This document shows positions 57,662-64,000 of a stretch of 64,000 nt of DNA, piece after piece. Made by a program: the position numbers and the translations under genes. This DNA is from Eutreptiella sp. 'Long Island Sound 2002'. Its lineage: Eukaryota; Euglenozoa; Euglenophyceae; Eutreptiales; Eutreptiaceae. The stretch lies in the NCBI GenBank assembly GCA_964036045.1, contig OZ038397.1:24515342-24579341 (forward strand). The letters are read 5' to 3'. Numbering within the stretch: position 1 is the stretch's first letter; every line of letters begins with the position of its first letter. Under the pieces are notes generated by a model, which was given only the letters and a program-made list of their open reading frames with translations, had not been told where the DNA came from and did no database searches.

Positions 57662-60600
57662 CCCAACTACCGGTCCCCAGAAGCCGGCGCCTGCGGAAGC
57701 CCACGCCCGCATCAACATTCTCAACGAGCCCGCGGTCACCTACGACCCCACCAAGGCCGCCACACTGCAAGCCATGCCCGGGCCGCACCCCCAAGGCGCA
57801 GACCTCCTGGGGTTCCTGGAGCAAGCCCTCCGCAAAGCGGACCAACCCGAACCAGCACCAATCCTGGACCCAGAGGGGAACAAATATCACGCCCACTGGG
57901 AACGGGGGGTACCCCTCTACCACAAGACATCGGTCACGGTACATGCCCACCCCGACCTCGGAGTGGATGGTCGCCTCGGGGCGTACGAGTGCGTGGGGCC
58001 CGGATGGCAGCTAAACGTGCTGCTCACGCACGTCCCGTTCGGGGAGGAGACCAAGGACTTCCTGGACACCCTGAGCCTGGCGTACCGCCGACTCTCCCTC
58101 CTGGCACCCACCATCATCATAGGCGACCTAAACGCCGCTCCCACCGACGACGACCGCACCGGCCCACCCACAGCCACCGACATAGCTGTCCGGGACGCCA
58201 TGCACCAACTGGGCCTCACCGACCTCACGGCAGGGCTCACCCGCACACCCTCCCATTACCCCCACCAAGCCGGCACCCACCCATCCCGCATCGACACGTG
58301 CTACGGGGACCAAACCACGGTGCGCGTCCACGAAGCAGCCTACGGGGACCTCCCGCCCACAGGCACGGGCCACCGGCCCCTCTACATCGACCTCATCATC
58401 CCCGACCTACCCCCACCCGCGGCCACCCTGCCAGACGACACCCTCCCACCCACACTGCAGTTCCCGGCCGAGGACGACCACGGCGCCTGGCACAGGTATA
58501 ACAGGGCCCTACACGCCATCCTACGCCGCACGGGTGCACCGACACTCACCACCGCCATGCGCCGGGCGGCACAAGCATGCGGCATGGAGCGTGACACCAA
58601 CCACACGGGAGCACCACCAGACCTCACCCTCCAGCAACTCGTCCATGACATCTGGACCACGAAAGGGGAACTCGCCACCCTGCTACGCCCCAGCACACCG
58701 GAGGCACGAGACCGGGACGCCCACCTCCGTGCGCTCCTCACCACCCGCCGCCACCAACTCCAGGAATGGCACGCCCACCGCATAGCGGCAGCAGCCCAGG
58801 AACGCGAAAGATACGGCAGAAACGACACGCCGTACAAGTCCCTACGGTACGTCAGCCGCATCCTGGAGGACACGGGGCGCCGTACCATCCACGCGGTCCG
58901 CACCCCCGAAGGAGGCCTCACCAATGACCCCGATGCCGTCCTCCAGGCAGTCCTGGACAGCTTCCAGGCACAACACGGGGACGCCCTCCCTGAGCCCGAC
59001 CCCCACACCAGAAACACCATCCGCGAGCATGTGCCCAGGGTCTTCAACCGGGAACAGCGGCGCGCCATCGAACACGACCCCTTCAGCATCTCAGAACTGC
59101 AGCGCGCCCTGGACCGCCTGAAGAAGGGGGTCGTGCCCGGCGTCGACGGTTTGCCGGCCGAAGCGTACCAACGTCTCACCCTGCCCATCAAACGCCGCCT
59201 GGCAGCCCGCCTGTGGGACATCGTCACGGGCGCCACGCCCATCCCCCCTGAGTGGGCCAACCTGGTCCACCCCCTCTACAAAAAGGGGGACTGGGCGCAG
59301 CCGGGGAACTGGCGGCCCATGGTATGCGCCACCACCGAGGTCAAGCTGGTGTGGACGCTCATCCTAGGCCGCATCGCGCCAGCGGTCTTCGCCCACGTGC
59401 CCGCCAGCATGTGGGGGGCCATGGCCGGCAGGTCCCCCCACGAGGCCATCTTCCTCCAGGACACCGCACTGGACATGAACCCCTACGAGATGATCATCGC
59501 CTCCCTCGATGTCCAAGGCGCGTTCCCCCACGCCCCACACCGGCTCCTCACGGAGGTATGGGATGCCATGGGCCTCCCATTCCTATGCTTCATGACCGGG
59601 TACATCCAAACCCGACTCTACGCCGTCATCACGGCCGCGGGCCTCACCCCCTGGACCGGCACAGACAGCGGGGTCCCCCAGGGAGGCGCCGAAGGCCCCT
59701 TCCTCTACCTCCTCGTCACCCTGCCACTGGCATTCGAGCTAGCACGGGTATACCCGGGGTACGCCCCATACCCGCTACGGTCCCCCCTCATCAACTTCGC
59801 AGATGACAACCTCCTCACTACGGCCACCCGCCACCGCGACCCTGAGAACGCAGGGCTACCAACGACCACCGAACAAGCGTCCGCCATTCTCCAACTCACC
59901 ACAACCTACCTGGACGCCCACCAGCTCCTAGTGCACCCCCGCAAATCGGTCGGGCTGGCCGACGCCAAGACCCCCACCCCCCACATCCGGAAAGGCGAAC
60001 CCCTACACCTGGAAGACACCACAGTCCACCTGGGAGTCACACAGGCCACGCAGCACCACCACATCACACTCCCAAGCAAGCTAGAAGAGCGCCTCGCCCG
60101 GCTAACCCAAATTGCCAGGGGGCACCTCCTGTCTACGCAGGGCCTGGCGTACTTCATGGAAGCAGTGCTCAACGCGGCCATCGGGTACCAAGCCCTGCAC
60201 CTCCCGCGCCCCCAAGACGCACTACGCCACGCTCGACAACAAGTGACGAAGGCATGGGCGCAACACGGAGGCTGGCCCACGTCTTTCCCCAAGGAGGCCA
60301 TGATGGCCCACTGGCGCTACTACGGAGACAATACGGGCGCCCTGGTCGACATGGCCTATGCCAAACACGCAGCACACCTCCTACACAGGGTAACACACAA
60401 CCACCAACCAGAAGTTCGCGAGGCGGCGGCCATACGCATAAAAGAAGCGCAAATGGCCCGCAACACCTGCCCCCGGTGGATACTGGCACAACACGGCGTC
60501 TCCACCCCCGTGGGCACTGGCATCTGGGCCCAGCTACAACTCCTCCTACCGCACCACACACACGCCATCCTGACAAACCACCACTGCGATCAACAGGGGC

Positions 60601-61745
60601 CACTCGTGGCCACACACACCGACATCCACCGACACCCGGCAGGCGAGGTGGACACCCTGCGCCTCGTAGGGGCCACCATCACCATAGTGTATATCACCCC
60701 AACACAGATGCAGATCATGGCCCAATGCGACGCCCACCACGCCCCGTTCCTTTCCGACCCACAATGGCCGGCACGCCACGTCTTCCAAGCGTACCTCCGC
60801 GCATGTGCTACGAAGGCAGGGCGCGACATGCCGGGGCCCAAGGACATCGACACGGCGTACACAGCCTTCCAGCGCCAGCACCCCCGGCCCCGCCTGAGCG
60901 AACACGAGACCCCCAACGACGGCGGCACGACGCAGGGGGAGCCCACCCCGTCAGCCGAAGGCTGGACACCACCCACCATCCTGCTACTAGCACCAAACGG
61001 CCACAAACATGTTACCCGCACCGTCCAGCGACACCATGCCCCCTGGTCCATCCCCAAACACAATGCACCGGAGACCGATGTACCACCAGTCAGACACAGT
61101 GACCAGGGCATACCACGCACGTGCTGGCACTGCGGCCCGGCAGCCCTCGACACTCCGTGGCCCCTGCTGCACCTCATCTCCACCCACTACCACACCCCCA
61201 CCGCCGCCGCCACCGCCGACCAGCAGGCATGGCTCTCCCCCTGGTTTCACACGGTACCCCCAGACCACCCGGCGCACGTAGCCTGGACCCGAACACCCAC
61301 GGCGACATGGACGTTCACCAACGAGCGGGCAGACCCGGACAGCGTAGCCATGGAGTACGACCGCTGCGACCCACACCGCGCAGGACCTCAGCAGGCACCC
61401 ATGCGCCCCCTACAGCACAAATGCCCCACCCTCCGCGGCGACAAAGACGACACGGAGCGACGACAGACCATCACGTGCCAGAAGTTCCACCCCAATACGG
61501 GATACCTCTTCCACCTGATGTACGCGTATATCACCCAGGGACCCCCAGACAGGGGCCTCCTCCGCCTCACCCCACGAGCCCAGGCCATCATCACCCAGGG
61601 AATAGGCGTCTATGCAGCGCCGCTACTGCAACCCACGGAAAATCACCGCCAGAACCACCCAGGGGAACCCCATCTACGTCTATCACCCCACAGCAATCGC
61701 CCGCCTACCCATACCCAGCGACACCGACATCATCTACTTCACTGA
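57633..61745 (+). CDS. Element G ORF2: endonuclease and LINE-type reverse transcriptase
   Basis: Non-LTR retrotransposon enzyme that nicks the target and primes reverse transcription there. With residues counted from ATG 57774, an APE-type (exonuclease-endonuclease-phosphatase) domain shows GDLNA (about 117), SRID (about 171) and TGHRP (about 199); the usual first Asn and LQE(T) motifs are not evident, so the nuclease may be incomplete. Reverse transcriptase: GVDGLPAEAY, WRPM, SLDVQGAFPH (Asp), SGVPQGGAEGP, FADD (675-678). A long C-terminal region of about 600 residues includes CWHC and other Cys/His pairs. The frame loses coding sense at about 61650, where the RNase H frame (+1) takes over. 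The frame upstream to 57633 is open and begins NILNEPAVTYDP, possibly the domain start. Confidence 0.88.
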   Translation, partial: RGQGRTRPAPPTTGPQKPAPAEAHARINILNEPAVTYDPTKAATLQAMPGPHPQGADLLGFLEQALRKADQPEPAPILDPEGNKYHAHWERGVPLYHKTSVTVHAHPDLGVDGRLGAYECVGPGWQLNVLLTHVPFGEETKDFLDTLSLAYRRLSLLAPTIIIGDLNAAPTDDDRTGPPTATDIAVRDAMHQLGLTDLTAGLTRTPSHYPHQAGTHPSRIDTCYGDQTTVRVHEAAYGDLPPTGTGHRPLYIDLIIPDLPPPAATLPDDTLPPTLQFPAEDDHGAWHRYNRALHAILRRTGAPTLTTAMRRAAQACGMERDTNHTGAPPDLTLQQLVHDIWTTKGELATLLRPSTPEARDRDAHLRALLTTRRHQLQEWHAHRIAAAAQERERYGRNDTPYKSLRYVSRILEDTGRRTIHAVRTPEGGLTNDPDAVLQAVLDSFQAQHGDALPEPDPHTRNTIREHVPRVFNREQRRAIEHDPFSISELQRALDRLKKGVVPGVDGLPAEAYQRLTLPIKRRLAARLWDIVTGATPIPPEWANLVHPLYKKGDWAQPGNWRPMVCATTEVKLVWTLILGRIAPAVFAHVPASMWGAMAGRSPHEAIFLQDTALDMNPYEMIIASLDVQGAFPHAPHRLLTEVWDAMGLPFLCFMTGYIQTRLYAVITAAGLTPWTGTDSGVPQGGAEGPFLYLLVTLPLAFELARVYPGYAPYPLRSPLINFADDNLLTTATRHRDPENAGLPTTTEQASAILQLTTTYLDAHQLLVHPRKSVGLADAKTPTPHIRKGEPLHLEDTTVHLGVTQATQHHHITLPSKLEERLARLTQIARGHLLSTQGLAYFMEAVLNAAIGYQALHLPRPQDALRHARQQVTKAWAQHGGWPTSFPKEAMMAHWRYYGDNTGALVDMAYAKHAAHLLHRVTHNHQPEVREAAAIRIKEAQMARNTCPRWILAQHGVSTPVGTGIWAQLQLLLPHHTHAILTNHHCDQQGPLVATHTDIHRHPAGEVDTLRLVGATITIVYITPTQMQIMAQCDAHHAPFLSDPQWPARHVFQAYLRACATKAGRDMPGPKDIDTAYTAFQRQHPRPRLSEHETPNDGGTTQGEPTPSAEGWTPPTILLLAPNGHKHVTRTVQRHHAPWSIPKHNAPETDVPPVRHSDQGIPRTCWHCGPAALDTPWPLLHLISTHYHTPTAAATADQQAWLSPWFHTVPPDHPAHVAWTRTPTATWTFTNERADPDSVAMEYDRCDPHRAGPQQAPMRPLQHKCPTLRGDKDDTERRQTITCQKFHPNTGYLFHLMYAYITQGPPDRGLLRLTPRAQAIITQGIGVYAAPLLQPTENHRQNHPGEPHLRLSPHSNRPPTHTQRHRHHLLH

Positions 61746-62958
61746 CGCATCCGGCACCCAGCAACGCACCCCCACGGTCGGTTGCGCCTCAGTGCGCATC
61801 ACCCGGCACGCGGACGGCCTCCACGTGGAACACCACACCGGGACCACCATCTTTGGGGCGTCCTCCCACGGCGAACTGCGCACCATGGCAGACGCCGTCA
61901 CCGCCACACCGCCACCCACGACGGTCCGGCCCCGCAACATCTGGGTAGTCGTGGACGCCACGGTCGACATCCACCTCACCAGGCGGCTTGCGGACCTGCC
62001 CCTCCACAAAGCACTCGATTCCGGCCTCACCACACAAGCGTTGGGACTATGGATGGCCTTCAAGGGCATGCACCCCCAGGACGCCCTACACATCGTCAAG
62101 CAGGAGTCGCACCGCTACGCATACGGCAATGGACGCGCAGACACGCAGGCCAAACACCAGAACACCAACCACACCCCAGGGCTCGAACGCGTGCGACTGG
62201 ACACCCCACACCACAGCCACCTGCAGCACCTGCCCCCGATACCCCTGGCCGCACAGCCCCCCCAATGGATGCCCGAGGACACGCCGTACACGGATCGAGA
62301 CAAGCAGTACCACTACCCCACACCCATCCAGCAACTCGCCGCCACACTGGGCCACCCAGCAAACACCGAACTCCTCCGACGCCTCGAAAACTCCGTCCAC
62401 ACCCCCCTCTACTACTCCGCCCTGCGCCCGGATAGCCTCCCAGCACACCTACAAAAGCCCCGACTCCGACTCGCCCTCGAACAACTTCCCCTCCTCACCC
62501 GATACCACCGATGGTATACGCGCCGCTCGATCCATGTCCCCGCAGGACACACCAAATGCATCTGCAGCCACGCGGAAGAAGAAACATGGGACCACTTCAA
62601 GGCGTGCCCCCTGTACAGGGGACTGGACACCCTCACAGACTGGAACCCAACCCACACCATCGCACAGCACGCCGGATGGCTGGCGCAGTCCCCGGCGACC
62701 CAGCAACTCACCACCGTCCTCAAGCAGACGGAGGTGCTCGAGGCAGTCCGCAGGGGACTCGTCCCCACTGCCGTCTACACCTTACTACGCACCCACGCGG
62801 AGGACCCCCAGGCCACGGCGGCACACATGCAGCGAACGGCCGTTGCCAAGACGGCGGAGCAGCTCACATACCGCACCCACAAACACCTGCAGCATGCGGC
62901 AACCCTGCCCCCAACAGACCAAGCCCACCTCCTCAAACTCCTGTTCTACCAACCATGA
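61612..62958 (+). CDS. Element G: RNase H and zinc finger, +1 frame relative to ORF2
   Basis: This frame opens at 61606 after a TAG and overlaps the end of ORF2. It contains an RNase H domain that would remove the RNA template: YFTDASG (Asp at residue 44), HGELRT (Glu), VVVDAT (Asp), GNGRADTQAK (Asp). Near residues 316-334 is a C-x-C...E-T-x2-H-x4-C module (CICSHAEEETWDHFKAC), typical of the C-terminus of many LINE polyproteins. In relatives RNase H is normally fused to the reverse transcriptase, so either a +1 shift joins them, translation restarts at ATG 61612, or an indel (or sequence error) split one gene. Confidence 0.85.
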   Translation: MQRRYCNPRKITARTTQGNPIYVYHPTAIARLPIPSDTDIIYFTDASGTQQRTPTVGCASVRITRHADGLHVEHHTGTTIFGASSHGELRTMADAVTATPPPTTVRPRNIWVVVDATVDIHLTRRLADLPLHKALDSGLTTQALGLWMAFKGMHPQDALHIVKQESHRYAYGNGRADTQAKHQNTNHTPGLERVRLDTPHHSHLQHLPPIPLAAQPPQWMPEDTPYTDRDKQYHYPTPIQQLAATLGHPANTELLRRLENSVHTPLYYSALRPDSLPAHLQKPRLRLALEQLPLLTRYHRWYTRRSIHVPAGHTKCICSHAEEETWDHFKACPLYRGLDTLTDWNPTHTIAQHAGWLAQSPATQQLTTVLKQTEVLEAVRRGLVPTAVYTLLRTHAEDPQATAAHMQRTAVAKTAEQLTYRTHKHLQHAATLPPTDQAHLLKLLFYQP

Positions 62959-63141
62959 GAACCTACCCCGTGACATACCAACACCGAACCCCCACCACGT
63001 CTACACACCGTCCACCGAGCACAGCACTGGCACAGCACACACGGGCGCCACAGGCACCGCACACGCTCCCACCAGCATGCGCGCGCCACCAGCCCCCATC
63101 CCCCCACGCCGCCGTCCGTCCACAGGTACCACCAACCACCA

Positions 63142-63310
63142 GCCACCGCATGTCCCCTCTGCGTTCGCCAGCGGCTACCACAGACAGCCCTGCCCTGCAA
63201 CCCAGACCACTGGGTCTGCCTGGGAGCCCGGCACCGCCTCACCCACTGCCCCCACTGCGGGGACCTCAACCCCCGCCACCGCGAACGGCCCGCGGCCCCA
63301 GCCGCACCCC
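63142..63310 (+). CDS. Cys/His-rich zinc-binding segment downstream of G
   Basis: In the same frame as the RNase H gene but after two stops, a Cys-rich stretch appears: CPLC, then PCNPDHWVC, CLGARHRLTHCPHC, with spacing like a RING or zinc ribbon. It is too short and start-less to appear as a normal gene. It runs into a 10-nt C tract (63307-63316), after which protein-like sequence continues in the next frame. It may be the front of the gene at 63326. Confidence 0.45.
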
Positions 63311-63325
63311 CCCCCCGCCAGCCAC

Positions 63326-64000
63326 CCGAGCGTCTTCGGGTACCTCACCGACACTCTCCGGGACCAACTGGGAGGGTACTACGTGGCGGACGCGGCGGAC
63401 CACGCATGGGCCATAGCCGTGGCCGCGGGCAACACACCCCTGCCCCCCCACAGCCCACCCCTACGCCACAGCGGAGGCGGCTTGAACGTGGCGGCCCGCC
63501 ACATCCTCCTCCCCCTATACCTCCACCACCGAGACCTACACCTCCCAGACCCACAACTCCCGACCCCCCAAGCAGCAGCCCTGACGCCGGAAGCGTGGCC
63601 CGACACGGCACCAGAGGAGATAGCAGCCTACCTCCGAGCCACGTGCCGCCGGTTCGCAAACGCCCTCGGCCGACGGAAGGGAACACCTTACCCCCTCAGC
63701 GCACTCCTCTACCCGGCACACCACCCCCACCCCGCACAACAGACGCCCCCGGAGGGCTGGGCGTCTTTCCGGGACGCCCACCTGGCCGCCCCCGACGAGG
63801 CCACCGCCACGCGGATGAGCCTCACGGACCAGGAGGCCTACGTCAGAGGCCTCAAGACGAGCCTCCAAGAGGCACACCGCTGGCGCGCCCGCTCCCCGTC
63901 GCCCCCACGGGGACAGGGGGGTTCACCCGCCCCCGACACCCACCAGGCCAAGAAGACCAAGGGGCACCGGCACCAGGGGGCCCGCCAACGCGCCCGCCAG
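63326..64000 (+). CDS. Unrecognised protein, open to the right edge
   Basis: 225 codons without a stop, reaching the last base. The composition is protein-like: PSVFGYLTDTLRDQLGGYYV, ADHAWAIAVAAGN, EEIAAYLRATCRRFANALG, a helix-rich DQEAYVRGLKTSLQEAHRW and a basic tail (KKTKGHRHQGARQRAR). No in-frame ATG occurs near the start. It probably belongs to the Cys-rich segment just upstream, joined by a frame change at the C tract. It could be an ORF1 of a second non-LTR copy or a further gene of G. No family recognised. Confidence 0.5.

Larger units (their letters stand above)
46606..64000 (+). mobile_element. Element G: large GC-rich non-LTR retrotransposon region (limits uncertain)
   Basis: Composed of tandem-repeat arrays, a C/A-rich leader, ORF1a, ORF1b, ORF2 (APE-type endonuclease and reverse transcriptase), RNase H and a trailing zinc-binding frame. 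The coding part alone (53799-62958) is over 9 kb, long for a LINE. The 5' end is not defined; the abrupt change at about 46600 is only the earliest possible limit. No 3' poly(A) or target duplication is visible within the window. Confidence 0.6.

Overview
The window is a repeat-dense stretch of a eukaryotic nuclear genome. I find no gene that I can assign to the host. Almost everything is retrotransposon: four or five Ty3/gypsy-type LTR families (most ending in a chromodomain), several nested in one another, and one very large, GC-rich non-LTR element. The initiator-tRNA-type primer site, chromodomain integrases, dUTPase, minisatellites and LINE-type reverse transcriptase fit a large-genome protist or alga; the sequence alone does not name the organism.

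Layout. 1-1170: reverse transcriptase fragment of a GC-rich Ty3 element (A), open at the left edge. 1171-11936: 5'-truncated Ty3 element B, with gag, a protease-dUTPase reading frame, a 1720-aa pol with chromodomain, and a downstream reading frame with the iron and 2-oxoglutarate motifs of an AlkB-like dioxygenase. 11937-13589: non-coding. 13590-17113 (minus): an orphan coiled-coil gag-like protein (E) with a primer-site-like sequence upstream. 17117-18985: integrase-chromodomain end of an A-type element. 18986-23254: non-coding. 23260-44188 (minus): complete Ty3 element D with 5-bp target duplication GAGGG. Its gag is split by a second complete Ty3 element C (plus, 31155-41931, duplication CGTCC). 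44492-46954: gag fragment F, broken at about 46600. 46600-64000: satellite-like arrays followed by the non-LTR element G, with ORF1a, ORF1b, ORF2 (endonuclease and reverse transcriptase), an RNase H reading frame, and a further zinc-binding reading frame that runs off the right edge.

How the genes work together. Each Ty3 element has gag for particles, an aspartic protease, reverse transcriptase-RNase H for copying and an integrase for insertion; chromodomains probably steer integration to particular chromatin. Three of the four pol genes also carry, between protease and reverse transcriptase, a domain like phage Dam-type adenine methyltransferases. The fourth, A, is not preserved far enough upstream to judge. 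Element B adds a dUTPase and the AlkB-like protein, so it encodes three activities or remnants linked to base modification or nucleotide quality.

In B, C, D and G, consecutive reading frames lie in the same frame separated by single stop codons. Several of these stops sit in known leaky contexts (UAG-G, UGA-CGG) and all have stem-loops or a possible pseudoknot just downstream, which points to stop-codon readthrough as the way pol is expressed. LTR comparison gives an insertion order: D (about 1 percent LTR divergence) before C (4 differences in 532 bp).
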